64,000 nt of DNA from Bog-950 sp964631835. GTDB taxonomy: Bacteria > Bacteroidota > Bacteroidia > Chitinophagales > LD1. Position numbers and translations under genes: made by a program. The notes beneath the pieces are model-generated. The model did not search any database and was not told the origin of the DNA. It was given only the letters and a program-made list of their open reading frames with translations. Where the stretch lies: positions 434,001-498,000 of the forward strand of contig CAZWAD010000001.1 of the NCBI GenBank assembly GCA_964631835.1. The letters are read 5' to 3'. Below are positions 10,601 through 18,922 of this stretch, in pieces. Numbering within the stretch: the first letter of the stretch is position 1; each line of letters begins with the position of its first letter.

Positions 10601-13600
10601 TATTGACAATACGTCTTCAGTTGCCTGCTACGGTGATGCTACCGGGGTTATCAATATCACTGCTACAGGCGGAGTGCCGGGTTATTCTTTCCTGTGGAGC
10701 GACAACAGCACACTCGAAGACAGAACCAACATGCTTGGGGGAACATATTTCGTAAGCGTTACTGACCAGCAGGGTTGCGGTGCTACAGCCAGCGCAACAA
10801 TTAATCAGCCCGCGGCAACTGTTAATATTGATAGCATCGTTTCAGTTGATGTTCTTTGCTACGGAGCTGCCACCGGTTCAATAACCACAGCTGTTATTGG
10901 TGGAGTTCTGCCGTATTCTTACAACTGGAATGATGGAATAAGCACACCAGACAGATCAAATATTACTGCGGGAGTTTATAATCTTACTGTAACTGATGCA
11001 GGCTCTTGTTCGGTTTCGGTTTCTGTAAGCATAACTCAGCCCGTTTCGGCAGTTAGCGCAGCAGCTTCTACAACCAATGTTTCGTGCTTTGGAGGGAACA
11101 ACGGTGCAATAAATCTGAATGTAACCGGTGGAATAGCGCCATACACATTTGATTGGGGAAGTGGAATAACTACACAGAATCGTACTGGTCTTTCTTCAGG
11201 AACTTACAATGTGGTTGTTGCCGATTCAAACAACTGTACAGTATCAGTAGCACCTGTAGTAACACAACCTGCAACTGCGCTTGGTGCTTCTGCTTCGGTC
11301 ACCAATGTTACCTGTTTCGGAAACTCCAACGGGGCAATAAGTCTTACAATTACAGGAGGAACATCAGCCTATACATTCAATTGGAACGATGGAATAGCAA
11401 CTCAAAACAGAACTGGTATTGCAGCGGGCAACTATGCAGTAACTGTAACTGATGCGAACTCATGTTCTGCATCAACATCGGCAACTGTAACTGAACCGGT
11501 TTCTTTTAGTATTTCCGCAACTGCTGTAAATGCAACCTGTAACGGAGCATCAGATGGAAGTATCACTCTGACAGTATCCGGAGCTACTCCCGCCTACAAT
11601 TTTAACTGGAGCAATGGAGCTGTGACACAAAACCTCAGCGGCATAACCGCGGGCAACTATTCTGTAGTTGTTCGCGATGCCAATAACTGTTCAGCTAACG
11701 CATCTGCAACGGTAACTCAGCCAACGGGCATGAGCGTATCTGAAACGCATTCCCCGGTTTCATGTAATGGAGGAAACAACGGAACTATAACCATTACCGT
11801 AATTGGCGGAGTTGCACCTTACGCCTATTCCTGGAATGATGGCGCTGTTACTCAAAACAGAACTAACCTGACTGCTGGAACTTACCAGCTTCTTGTAAAT
11901 GATAACAACAGTTGTGCTGTTACTCAACCCATTGTAATTACACAACCGACAGCTGTTACCGTTACATTAACGCCTTCTGTGGTTCAGTGTAATGGAGGCA
12001 GTTCGGGTAGCGTTACATCGGTCGTAACGGGTGGAACTCCGGGCTATTCTTTCATCTGGAATAATGGAGCCATATCTTCAAACCTCAACAACATATCCGC
12101 AGGAAATTATTCAGTAACCGTGAATGATGCCAATTCTTGTTCAGCAGTTCAGTCGGCAACGATAACTGAGCCGCCCGCTTTCAATATCAGTTTATTAAAA
12201 ACCGATGTGGCTTGTTATGGTGCAAACAACGGAAGTGCTAACCTGACTGTTACCGGTGGAATGCCATCTTATAACTACACATGGAATTTTGGAAGCACTA
12301 ACGAAGATATTTCCAATGTTTCTGCCGGAAACTATTCTGTAACTATTACCGATGCCAACAACTGTTCAGCTTCACGCCAGTTAACTATTGCACAACCGCA
12401 AATGATTCAGGTATCAGTTGCCAAAGCGGATCCGGCATGTAATAATGGAACTGACGGGCTTATTGATATTACTGTAACAGGAGGTGTTCCGCCAATGAGT
12501 TATCAATGGAATAATGGCTCAACCTCCGAAGACCTTCAGGCTTTGGGCTCCGGGAACTATTTGGTAAACGTTACCGATAACAATGGCTGTACGAGTAATG
12601 CTTCAGCTACGCTTACCGCTCCGCCAGCTATTTCGCTTACTGAGAATCACCGGAATGAATCCTGCAATGGTTCAAGCGATGCTGTTATAAATCTTGCTGT
12701 TTACGGAGGAACACCGTCATACCAGTTTGTATGGAGTAACAGCGCCACAACACAAAACATTGCAAATATTCCTGTAAACACTTACGGAGTTACTGTGACT
12801 GACTCGAAAGGGTGTGCGGCAAGTCTGAATGGAATAGTGATTACAGAACCGGCTTTGCTTGGACTTAACATAAGCGTTACAGATGTAGCTTGCGCAGGCA
12901 CTCACAAGGGGAGCGTATTCGCAAATGTGAATGGCGGAATTACTCCTTACAGTTACAAATGGAGTAATAACTCGGTAAGTAATCCCCTTACTAATGTCGC
13001 AGCGGGCGGATATTCACTTACCGTTACCGATGCAAACTCCTGTACACAAACTGCCAGCGCCATGATTAATACACTTCCGCAAATGGTTGTTGACGGAACT
13101 CCGGACGTGCTTCCGTGTTATAATGCAACCGGTGGAATTGATTTAACTGTAGCAAGCGGAACGCCTCCTTATTCATTTAACTGGAGCAATGGCGCTACGA
13201 CTGAGGATTTATTAGATGTTCATCCCGGAACTTATACCGTGGTTATTCACGATGCGAGTGACTGTGTTTACGATACAACTTTCATCATTGTGAATCAGGA
13301 CATGTTTGCGGTTGACGCTACCGGTGGGGGAACAATTACTTTGGGTGAAACGGTTACTCTTTATGCTTCAACTTCAGGTTCTTCTCAAACCACTTATACA
13401 TGGACACCGGCATTTGGAATGAATTGTTCGGCATGTGCTAACGTAATCGTTCAGCCGGGTCAATCCACAATTTATACCGTAGTTGGAATTGATACCAATG
13501 GCTGCGAGGCTCAGGATACGGTTTCGGTAGATGTAATTCAGGATCATACTTTCTGGGCGCCTAATGCATTTACACCTAACGGAGATGGCAACAACGATTT

Positions 13601-13826
13601 CTTTCAAGTGTTCGGGAACCTGGCGGGCATAAGCAAATTTGATGTGATGATTTTCGACCGTTGGGGTGAGAAAGTTTTCGATGCTACAAATTCCGATTTC
13701 AAATGGGATGGTGTTTACAAAGGCGAACTGCTGCCTCCCAATGTGTATGTGTACGTCATCAAAGCTGTTTTCTTAGACGGGCACAGCGATAAAATTTTTA
13801 AAGGCAGTGTTACAATTGTAAGATAG
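4608..13826 (+). CDS. giant SprB-type gliding adhesin with 31 repeats and CHU_C tail
   Basis: A predicted T9SS-exported surface adhesin of 3072 residues. In order: signal peptide (1-43, ending NAQ); choice-of-anchor L domain (about 44-290, with FDYVFASEEYPEWV and FGFFISGP); Calx-beta domain (about 295-405); Ig-like domain (406-481); 31 SprB-type repeats of about 75 residues (482-2897), interrupted once by a PKD domain (about 1610-1694, WDFGDG); a second Ig-like domain; and a C-terminal gliding-motility CHU_C domain (about 2977-3072) with PNAFTPNGDGNNDFF and FDRWGEKVF, the type B sorting signal. Almost every repeat carries two cysteines and the core GTY-x-VTVTD. SprB of Flavobacterium is the cell-surface gliding adhesin with such repeats; use here for gliding or attachment is inferred. 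An in-frame TTG at 4587 is possible, but the ATG at 4608 gives a better signal peptide. Confidence 0.93.
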   Translation: MKNVYTKFCSSIYRGGGKSGFQFSKFISVLLICIFSRADINAQPLVITQSTNSQALAQLLAGPGVTISNYTLTCAANGSGTFTNNSSNLGINGGVVLASGRVSNIPNNASVFASTQFTATGDAQLSTLTGGTIYDPCILEFDIVPQGPLLKFDYVFASEEYPEWVCSQYNDVFGFFISGPNPGGGNYTNKNMAIIPSTNLPVAINTINPGTSGANANGGTCNGSNQSLAYTSYYVNNQVPLNPNIVYDGMTTVLQATASVTPCQTYHLKIAIADVADRIYDSGVFLKAYSFTTSPVTVSAQAQLDYAGFSSAYEGCVGGTFTLTLSQVQAVDVTVNLSITGTATNGSDYTTIPATVTIPAGQISVTIPLTPLVDGISESAETVTIATLNPCTGAVSSSASITIQDDIPANINVGDSTLCLGQSTQLTASGGMSYSWSPATGLSNPNISNPIATPTVTTTYTVSMNWGACTKTANATVYVSNPSLSTTATPAATVCNGGTVLISATSNGVAPYNYLWSNGATTPNITVATGGTYTVTTTDAYGCTAGSSQPVTISNIGMTGTSSNVSCLGGTNGSIDITVTGTNAPFTYNWNDGFTSQDRTNLVTGTYSVTVTNTVGCSISASYTISQPATNLTTSATNTPVSCNGGSNGTISLTVNGGVTPYSYLWSNGATTEDLATLTAGSYSVTVTDFNGCTASRAINITQPSATTTTETHVNENCFGQSIGSIDLTVTGGLAPYTYVWSTGATTQDLNSLSAGTYSVSVADSNSCVVTRSIIITEPSAVTPVPNTTNPSCFGSSSGSINLSVTGGTPSYTFNWSNAATTQNISGLSTGTFTVTVTDVNLCTGTVSATLTQPSVLSTSSTQTNVTCNGGNNGSITLTVTGGTTPYLYNWGGGITTQNRTSLTAGTYTVTVTDNNGCTAARSTTITQPSPLSVSNTNTNVSCNGGVNGSINISVTGGTSPYTFNWGGGVTTEDRTNLSAGTYTVTVTDSRGCIVSSSINITQPAVLAFSETHTNVSCNGGNNGSINITITGGTVPYSYNWGGGIITQNRTGLVAGTYNLTTTDSRGCTVAGSTTITQPSAIDISHVVTDATCSPGNNGEIDVTVTGGNSPYTYDWGGGITTADRTTLFAGTYTVTVADNSGCTASKAISVSQIGIGMTLSASSSDVSCNSGNDGAIDVTITGGNPPITYNWGGGITTEDRAGLAAGNYSVTVTDGLGCSAIANSNISEPSPIVISISKTNVACYGESTGSILSSVSGGMGFYTYEWGGGITTQNRIGIPAGVYNLTITDGNLCTATEAAIVVDEPSTAVNLSATSNNVSCFGQDNGSVTLNVSGGTPGYDFIWSNGSISQNLTNVVSGTYSVTATDANSCSSSLTMVVTQPSPALAVSLAATNLICNSSNTGTITTTVSGGTPSYNFNWGGGVTTQNRSSLSAGNYSVTVDDNNGCTITASVSLTEPSAISITESSTNVSCNGLSDGTITLNITGGTGTYAFIWNDAVTTQNRTGLTAGTYTVTVNDANSCTAVSSSTISEPSSLQITLNSGTSVCVAPTGTATAVTNNSGTPPYTYLWSNGATSKTVTGLPPGYISVIVTDATGACAAIDSIYVGLAGNNTNASFNISGNYCGPGALVNFTHNGSNNTITHFWDFGDGSPSSNFTSPSYTYPTPGTYTVTHIVNRGFCRDTVTTPVTIFQKPILSSVNTNITCNGANNGIIDLTTTGTPAFTYNWGGGITTEDRNNLATGTYTVTVTDPNSCSSTLSATITQPPVLVVTNSNTNVSCNGGANGTINLTVVGGTPSYSYNWGGGITTQNRTGLIGGAYIVTVTDANSCSSVNSISVYQPNPLNLVTNVTNVSCSGQANGTINLTVTGGTGTYSYNWGGGITTQNRTSLGAGTYSVTVTDANSCSSSTSANIIQPSAMVSVLNTTDVSCFGGNNGSIITTNTVGGTVPYTYLWNDGNTDGNRSSLFAGTYSVTITDQNSCTVSGSTAVGQPPTGVNVTIDNTSSVACYGDATGVINITATGGVPGYSFLWSDNSTLEDRTNMLGGTYFVSVTDQQGCGATASATINQPAATVNIDSIVSVDVLCYGAATGSITTAVIGGVLPYSYNWNDGISTPDRSNITAGVYNLTVTDAGSCSVSVSVSITQPVSAVSAAASTTNVSCFGGNNGAINLNVTGGIAPYTFDWGSGITTQNRTGLSSGTYNVVVADSNNCTVSVAPVVTQPATALGASASVTNVTCFGNSNGAISLTITGGTSAYTFNWNDGIATQNRTGIAAGNYAVTVTDANSCSASTSATVTEPVSFSISATAVNATCNGASDGSITLTVSGATPAYNFNWSNGAVTQNLSGITAGNYSVVVRDANNCSANASATVTQPTGMSVSETHSPVSCNGGNNGTITITVIGGVAPYAYSWNDGAVTQNRTNLTAGTYQLLVNDNNSCAVTQPIVITQPTAVTVTLTPSVVQCNGGSSGSVTSVVTGGTPGYSFIWNNGAISSNLNNISAGNYSVTVNDANSCSAVQSATITEPPAFNISLLKTDVACYGANNGSANLTVTGGMPSYNYTWNFGSTNEDISNVSAGNYSVTITDANNCSASRQLTIAQPQMIQVSVAKADPACNNGTDGLIDITVTGGVPPMSYQWNNGSTSEDLQALGSGNYLVNVTDNNGCTSNASATLTAPPAISLTENHRNESCNGSSDAVINLAVYGGTPSYQFVWSNSATTQNIANIPVNTYGVTVTDSKGCAASLNGIVITEPALLGLNISVTDVACAGTHKGSVFANVNGGITPYSYKWSNNSVSNPLTNVAAGGYSLTVTDANSCTQTASAMINTLPQMVVDGTPDVLPCYNATGGIDLTVASGTPPYSFNWSNGATTEDLLDVHPGTYTVVIHDASDCVYDTTFIIVNQDMFAVDATGGGTITLGETVTLYASTSGSSQTTYTWTPAFGMNCSACANVIVQPGQSTIYTVVGIDTNGCEAQDTVSVDVIQDHTFWAPNAFTPNGDGNNDFFQVFGNLAGISKFDVMIFDRWGEKVFDATNSDFKWDGVYKGELLPPNVYVYVIKAVFLDGHSDKIFKGSVTIVR
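6051..13301 (+). repeat. about 225-bp SprB-type repeat array inside the adhesin gene
   Basis: Thirty-one tandem units of roughly 225 bp encoding the pattern N-V-S-C-N-G-G-x-N-G-S-I, then Y-N-W-G-G-G-I-T-T-Q-N-R-T, A-G-T-Y-T-V-T-V-T-D and T-Q-P. Some neighbours are nearly identical at DNA level in the NWGGGITTQNRT segment (for example around 10009 and 10234, 225 bp apart), while units 15, 28 and 31 have diverged. This suggests both old divergence and recent local duplication. Confidence 0.9.
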
Positions 13827-13856
13827 AGATAAGTTAAACAGTGAAGCCTACTCCTT

Positions 13857-14738
13857 TTACTTTCTCAAAACTTTTATTGCGCGGTCAGGATAATCGGTAA
13901 TAATTCCGTCAACACCCATGCTTTTCAGCTTAAGCATTTTGTCTTCGTCATTTACTGTCCATGGAATAACTTTTACATTTTTCCGGTGACATTTCTTAAT
14001 CATTTTATCTGTTACCAGGATAAAATTAGGGCTGTAAATGGGTGGTGTAAAACCAAGGTGTTCAACATTTTTTTCGAAACTGTCAATGTCAGCAACTAGT
14101 AATGCTGTAGTTACCAAGGAATCTATTTGATGAACTGCCTTTAAAGTTCTCGGGTCGAACGATTGGATGATACATTTGCTTAAAATACTTTTATGCTTCA
14201 GCAAATCGTAAAGCAGTTTGGCGAACACATCTGGTTTCGGATGATACACATCATCTCCATCTGGTGTTGACTTGGTTTCAATGTTATACTGAACAGGAGT
14301 TAAATGGTTTTGCCTGATATAAATTTCAACCGAATCAATTACCTCACTTAAAAGGGGCTTAGGCGCAAACATCTTTTTCTGCTCGCGAAATTTCGGATGA
14401 TTTCTGGTGCCGCAATCGTAACGCCCTATTTCTTCGTAAGTCATCTTATAAATATTGGCGGTTTGCCTTGCATCTTCCTCTGAAGGCTGTCCTTCCGGAA
14501 ACAAACAAATAGCCGGACTCATCCAAGGCTCATGGCTTACAACAAGTTGTCCGTCTTTCGAAACCACTACATCAAGCTCTAAAGTATTAACCCCAAGTTT
14601 CACCGCTTCTATAAAGGCAACAACAGAATTTTCCGGATAGAGCCCGCGGCAGCCCCGGTGGCCTTGAATGTCGAACGTCATTTGAGAGAAGATTGTTGAA
14701 GATAAAGAGAGCAACAAAAACCAAGTTAAATACTTCAT
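13857..14738 (-). CDS. secreted glycerophosphodiester phosphodiesterase
   Basis: Hydrolyses glycerophosphodiesters to glycerol 3-phosphate and an alcohol, probably in the periplasm. The 293 residues start with a signal peptide (MKYLTWFLLLSLSSTIFSQ). The GDPD motifs are GHRG (His27-Arg28), TLELDV (Glu54, Asp56) and VSHEPW (His69); the C-terminal VIPWTVND and GVDGIITDYPD strands complete the TIM barrel. I place the start at 14738: a longer frame from 14870 runs through the tRNA-Arg gene and has no signal peptide. It converges with the adhesin gene, 30 bp away. Confidence 0.93.
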   Translation of the reverse strand: MKYLTWFLLLSLSSTIFSQMTFDIQGHRGCRGLYPENSVVAFIEAVKLGVNTLELDVVVSKDGQLVVSHEPWMSPAICLFPEGQPSEEDARQTANIYKMTYEEIGRYDCGTRNHPKFREQKKMFAPKPLLSEVIDSVEIYIRQNHLTPVQYNIETKSTPDGDDVYHPKPDVFAKLLYDLLKHKSILSKCIIQSFDPRTLKAVHQIDSLVTTALLVADIDSFEKNVEHLGFTPPIYSPNFILVTDKMIKKCHRKNVKVIPWTVNDEDKMLKLKSMGVDGIITDYPDRAIKVLRK

Positions 14739-14746
14739 AAAAATCT

Positions 14747-14821
14747 TGGTAGCCCCGAGCAGAATCGAACTGCTATCAAAGGTTCCGGAAACCTTCGTTT
14801 TATCCATTAAACTACGGGGCC
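14747..14821 (-). tRNA. tRNA-Arg (anticodon CCG)
   Basis: A complete 75-nt cloverleaf on the minus strand: acceptor stem GGCCCCG with CGGGGCT (first pair G-U), D-arm GTTT/AAAC, anticodon stem AAGGT/ACCTT around TTCCGGA (anticodon CCG, reading CGG), T-arm AGCAG-TTCGATT-CTGCT, discriminator A and an encoded CCA end. It lies 8 bp upstream of the phosphodiesterase start, on the same strand, so they could share a transcript. Confidence 0.95.
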
Positions 14822-14934
14822 AGTGGAGCGCAAAAGTAAGAAACACCATAAGATGGACGAACCCGCCCATTTAAAACAAAAATGGAATGATGAATTACAT
14901 CATTCCATTTTTTCAGTTTCAGTGTATCTAATTC

Positions 14935-15912
14935 CTACAAATCTTCTTTATCCCATTGGCGGTTTACTTCGTTGGAAATTTTAGGAATAGTTTGAAGGTA
15001 CTGCCAAATACCATGTATTTCGGCATTCGTCATACCGTTATATGGAAGCATCGGATTGCGAAGCGAATGACCTGCTTTATTTTTTTGGACCAGCATGGCA
15101 TTGCGGAAATCATCTTCAGTCCACGAACCGATTCCTGTCTTTTCATCTGGTGTAAGGTTTGCAGAAAAAATCTGGTTTCCGTTTGGAGTTATCAGAATAT
15201 TTCCACCTCCCATATAACCTTCGCTTTGTTCAGGGAAATCCATTTTTACTTTCTTGAAATCGCGCGAATGGCAGGGATAGCAGTCATATCTTCCTGTAAC
15301 TAAGTATTTTCCGAAAGCAACTGCGTCATTGCTATCGGGTTCGTTTATAGGATGGTCGGGATAGGGAATTTTTTTGAATGCTACATAACATAAAAACTTG
15401 GTAAGGAAACTGGGTTTAGTGGGAACTTTAGGAATTTCAGAAGCCTGCACTACCGCTCTGTCTGAGTGCAAAAAGGCAATCACGCATTTTAAGTCATAAT
15501 CGCTTAAGTGTGGAAACTTAGGCATATAAATAGGTAGAAACTGCCCATCGGGTTTTACTCCGGTACGAAGCAGATAGGCAATCTGTGCATCTGTCCAGTT
15601 GCCTATTCCGTTTTCCTTGCTTTGAGTAATGTTTGCAGAATGAATTTCGCCAAAGTCTGGCGGAACTTCATCCAGCAGCCTGCCTGAAAGTTTTCCATCG
15701 CTGCCCCGGTGGCACACAATACACTGCACAGCTGCAATCTTCTCTCCCTGCACCACCATGGCAGAGTCAAATTGAACATTGGGGTAATCAATCTTATCAA
15801 CTTCATATTTCGGAATGCCTTTTACCGAAATGTAAAGTGCCCCGCCTCCTATAACGAGCGCCACAACAAGTACTAGCCCTAGTAAAACGAGTAAAATTTT
15901 TTTCATAATCAT
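14935..15912 (-). CDS. membrane-anchored dihaem cytochrome c
   Basis: A 325-residue periplasmic electron carrier held by an N-terminal membrane helix (about residues 5-30). Two class I cytochrome c domains are present, each with a haem-binding CxxCH: CIVCH (Cys64, Cys67, His68) and CYPCH (Cys211, Cys214, His215). Distal methionine candidates are in IYMPKFPHLSDYD and NPMLPYNGMT. Each domain also has the related stretch SANIT/SANLT followed by GIGxWTxxx, showing internal duplication. The start may be M1 or M3 (MIMKK). It stands alone between the tRNA gene and divergent efp. The electron donor and acceptor are unknown. Confidence 0.9.
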   Translation of the reverse strand: MIMKKILLVLLGLVLVVALVIGGGALYISVKGIPKYEVDKIDYPNVQFDSAMVVQGEKIAAVQCIVCHRGSDGKLSGRLLDEVPPDFGEIHSANITQSKENGIGNWTDAQIAYLLRTGVKPDGQFLPIYMPKFPHLSDYDLKCVIAFLHSDRAVVQASEIPKVPTKPSFLTKFLCYVAFKKIPYPDHPINEPDSNDAVAFGKYLVTGRYDCYPCHSRDFKKVKMDFPEQSEGYMGGGNILITPNGNQIFSANLTPDEKTGIGSWTEDDFRNAMLVQKNKAGHSLRNPMLPYNGMTNAEIHGIWQYLQTIPKISNEVNRQWDKEDL

Positions 15913-16004
15913 TTGATTTTAGATGAACGGTGAATTTAATGCGAAAAATAAAAATGGTTTTTAAAACAACCGAGTTTCAGTTGTTCTTTTTGTCCGTAGC
16001 CATC

Positions 16005-16034
16005 TTGGCTATTGCCCATTCTGTGCTATATTCG
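16005..16034 (+). promoter_or_regulatory. probable efp promoter of Bacteroidota type
   Basis: TTG at 16005-16007, exactly 19 bp, then TATATTCG at 16027-16034. The Bacteroidota sigma-70 consensus is TTG, 19-21 bp, then TAnnTTTG, so seven of eight -7 box positions fit. Transcription would begin near 16040 and leave a leader of about 17 nt before the ATG at 16057. The longer in-frame start at 16012 would lie inside this promoter, which argues against it. Confidence 0.65.
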
Positions 16035-16056
16035 CACCCCACAAAAAAACAGAAGT

Positions 16057-16626
16057 ATGGCAACTACTGCGGACATCAAAAACGGACTTTGTATTGAATT
16101 CAATAACGACATTTTCCAGTTCGTGGAATTTCAGCATGTAAAACCCGGAAAGGGAAATGCCTTTGTGCGCTGTCGGATGAGAGGTCTAAAATCGGGCAGA
16201 ACCCTTGAGCATACTTTTCCAGCAGGACACGAAATCATTACTGCCCGGGTAGTCCGCAAGCCTCACCAGTTTTTATATAAAGATGCTATGGGCTATAACT
16301 TTATGGACCAGGAAACTTTCGACCAAATAACGATTGACGGCAAGCAAATAGCCAATAACGATTTTTTGAAAGAGGGCGATGTTTGCGAGGTGGTTCTCCA
16401 TGAAGAAACCAACCAGATTCTATCCTGTGAGTTGCCACAGCATGTAGTTCTTGAAATTATTTACAGCGAACCTGCTGTTGCAGGTAATACCGCTACCAAC
16501 GCTTCTAAACCTGCTACCCTTGAAACAGGCGCTACAGTTAATGTTCCCCTGTTTGTAAACCAGGGCGAGAAAATAAAGGTAGATACCCGTACCCGCCAGT
16601 ATGTTGAAAGGGTAAAAAACAAATAA
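16057..16626 (+). CDS. efp: translation elongation factor P
   Basis: Relieves ribosome stalling at proline runs by binding between the P and E sites. The 189 residues carry the three EF-P domains: a KOW-like N-terminal domain with the loop HVKPGKGNAF (Lys32 at the tip, the usual modification site), a middle OB domain, and a C-terminal OB domain with GATVNVPLFVNQGEKIKVDTRTRQYVER split by family-typical positions. A short insert (about 145-156, rich in A, N and T) precedes the last domain. It heads an efp-accB-accC arrangement common in bacteria. Confidence 0.97.
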   Translation: MATTADIKNGLCIEFNNDIFQFVEFQHVKPGKGNAFVRCRMRGLKSGRTLEHTFPAGHEIITARVVRKPHQFLYKDAMGYNFMDQETFDQITIDGKQIANNDFLKEGDVCEVVLHEETNQILSCELPQHVVLEIIYSEPAVAGNTATNASKPATLETGATVNVPLFVNQGEKIKVDTRTRQYVERVKNK

Positions 16627-16715
16627 TTCACTGTTCGAGGTTAATGGTTAGCAGGAATACAAGTACTGCGAACCCAAAAAAACTTTCTACATTCGATTTC
16701 CCTAAAAGCCAAACC

Positions 16716-17198
16716 ATGGATATTGATAAGATTAAGGAGTTGATTAAACTTGTGAAGAAAACCGACATCAACGAGCTGACGGTTAAAGAAGGCGAAAACT
16801 CCATTTCGATAAAAAATAAGGGAAGCGAAACAGTAATTAACGCCCCGCTTACAGTTCCTCAAATTACGCCCCCCCCTCCGGCTAAAACCGAAGTACAGTC
16901 TCTAAAGCCTGAATCGGCTGCCGAAACCAAAGCGACTGATGAAAATGATGCAAATATCATCACCTTCCGTTCGCCCATGGTCGGTACTTTTTACCGCAAG
17001 CCGGGCGCTGATAAGGAGCCGTATGTAAAAGTTGGGGATACGATAAAAAGCGGTGATGTGCTCTGTATTATAGAGGCTATGAAACTGTTTAACGAAATTG
17101 AATTCGATGGCGAAGCAGGGAAGATAGTCAAAATCTTAGCAGAAGACTCTTCGCCTGTGGAATACGACCAGCCCCTTTTCTTAATTGAAAAGAGTTAA
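16716..17198 (+). CDS. accB: biotin carboxyl carrier protein of acetyl-CoA carboxylase
   Basis: Carries biotin between the carboxylase and carboxyltransferase partners in malonyl-CoA synthesis. The 160 residues have an N-terminal helical region (MDIDKIKELIKLVKKTDINEL), a Pro/Ala/Glu linker (about 45-80) and a biotinyl domain (about 82-160) with EAMKL; Lys123 is the biotinylated residue. The ATG at 16716 gives the family's usual MDI-x-KIKELI start; an upstream ATG at 16644 would add 24 unrelated residues. accC follows 56 bp later. Confidence 0.96.
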   Translation: MDIDKIKELIKLVKKTDINELTVKEGENSISIKNKGSETVINAPLTVPQITPPPPAKTEVQSLKPESAAETKATDENDANIITFRSPMVGTFYRKPGADKEPYVKVGDTIKSGDVLCIIEAMKLFNEIEFDGEAGKIVKILAEDSSPVEYDQPLFLIEKS

Positions 17199-17254
17199 CA
17201 GGGCAATGCGGGCATTATCTTATCAATCAATCACCTAATCCGTTTATTGATTCT

Positions 17255-18616
17255 GTGTTCAAAAAAGTTCTCATAGCAAACCGTGGCGAAATTGCCCTGC
17301 GCATCATCCGCACCTGCAAGGAAATGGGCATACGAACGGTGGCGGTTTATTCAACAGCCGACCGCGACAGCCTGCATGTTCGCTTTGCTGACGAAGCCAT
17401 TTGCATTGGCGGACCTAAAAGCAAGGAAAGCTACTTGAACATGCCCGCTATTATGGCTGTTGCTGAATTGACCAATGCCGATGCCATTCACCCCGGATAT
17501 GGATTTTTGGCAGAGAACGCTGAGTTTGCCGAACTATGCGGCAAGTATCAAATCAAATTTATCGGTCCTACCCCTGCGCAAACCCGTGCCATGGGCGATA
17601 AAATTACAGCCAAGGAAACCATTCTCAAAGCCGGTGTGCCTTGCATACCCGGTAGCGAAGGGTTGATTGAAACTGTTGAGGATGCCAAAAAGATTGCGAA
17701 AAAAATCGGCTACCCCGTAATACTTAAAGCCACAGCCGGTGGCGGAGGAAAAGGTATGCGCATTGTTCGAGATGCCGATGGAATGGAAAAAGCATTTGCC
17801 ATGGCGCGCACCGAAGCCGGTGCAAGTTTTGGCAACGATGCGGTTTACCTCGAAAAATTTATTGAAGAACCTCACCACATCGAAATACAAGTGGCGGGAG
17901 ACCAATTTGGCGAAGCCACCCACCTCAGTGAGCGCGATTGCTCGGTTCAAAGACGCCACCAGAAACTGTTGGAAGAAGCCCCATCGCCGTTTGTGGATGA
18001 AGACCTTCGAGAGCGTATGGGCGATGCCGCGGTAAAAGCCGTGAAGGCTATTAAATATGAAAGCGTAGGAACGGTAGAATTTCTTGTTGACAGGCACAAG
18101 AACTTCTACTTTATGGAAATGAATACACGCATACAGGTGGAGCACCCGGTTACTGAAGAAGTAATGGACTTCGACCTCATCAAGGAGCAAATTCTAATTG
18201 CAGCCGGTACGCCTATTTCGGGCATGTTGTATTTTCCTGAGAAAATGCACGCCATAGAGTGCCGTATAAATGCCGAAGACCCGCTGTATAATTTTGCCCC
18301 CAGCCCGGGAAAAATAACAGCACTGCATACTCCGAAAGGCTATGGTGTAAGGGTTGACACGCACATCTATGCCGGTTACACCGTACCGTCTTTTTATGAT
18401 TCGCTGCTGGCAAAAGTTATTTGCCGCGCCAAAAGCCGCGAGGAGTGTATCGTAAAAATGAAGCGTTCGCTCGAAGAGTTTATCATTGAAGGAGTAAAAA
18501 CCACCATTCCCTTCCACATTGTGCTCATGGACAACGAAGAGTTCCGTACAGGCAAATACGACACCGGCCTGCTCGAACGGTTCGATTATGTAAGCGCCAT
18601 TAAGGAATTGAGGTAA
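17255..18616 (+). CDS. accC: acetyl-CoA carboxylase biotin carboxylase subunit
   Basis: ATP-dependent carboxylation of biotin on AccB. At 453 residues it matches E. coli AccC (449). It begins at a GTG with FKKVLIANRGEIALRIIRT; the ATP-grasp glycine loop is KATAGGGGKGMR, followed by biotin carboxylase motifs ERDCSVQRRHQK and FLVDRHKNFYFMEMNTRIQ within the signature region. The C-terminal domain contains ECRINAEDP. The carboxyltransferase genes are not in the window. Confidence 0.97.
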   Translation: MFKKVLIANRGEIALRIIRTCKEMGIRTVAVYSTADRDSLHVRFADEAICIGGPKSKESYLNMPAIMAVAELTNADAIHPGYGFLAENAEFAELCGKYQIKFIGPTPAQTRAMGDKITAKETILKAGVPCIPGSEGLIETVEDAKKIAKKIGYPVILKATAGGGGKGMRIVRDADGMEKAFAMARTEAGASFGNDAVYLEKFIEEPHHIEIQVAGDQFGEATHLSERDCSVQRRHQKLLEEAPSPFVDEDLRERMGDAAVKAVKAIKYESVGTVEFLVDRHKNFYFMEMNTRIQVEHPVTEEVMDFDLIKEQILIAAGTPISGMLYFPEKMHAIECRINAEDPLYNFAPSPGKITALHTPKGYGVRVDTHIYAGYTVPSFYDSLLAKVICRAKSREECIVKMKRSLEEFIIEGVKTTIPFHIVLMDNEEFRTGKYDTGLLERFDYVSAIKELR

Positions 18617-18922
18617 GTGTTGGAGCGGGTGCCTCCCAAAAAATACAGGAAAGCTTTAAATTGCAAGGCAATCTTTTTGCCCATCCATATTTGTAAGGAT
18701 ACAAGTTTTTATTTTTTTTAAATTTCAAAAACTCGATATTCTTCCGAACACAGACAATCCTTTACCCAATTCGGTTACAGTCTTGCTGAATTTATAGGCA
18801 TATTAACTGTTAGTTTTTTACTTCTCTTTTAACATTTCTTTAAATATGGAAGTGTGGAATAAAATGCTTTTGTGCATCTCTCTATCGTTTTCAAATTATT
18901 CATTCACTAAAACCAATTTTTT
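18617..18922. other. 306-bp intergenic region upstream of the toroid protein gene
   Basis: AT-rich, especially from 18700 on, with no open frame of note, no tRNA and no clear inverted repeat. It must hold the accC 3' end and the promoter of the gene at 18923, but I found no good TTG-N19-TAnnTTTG match. Confidence 0.5.

Noticed and set aside
14738..14870. N-terminal extension of the phosphodiesterase to 14870.
   Set aside because: The extension would be translated from the tRNA-Arg gene; the signal peptide begins at the ATG at 14738.
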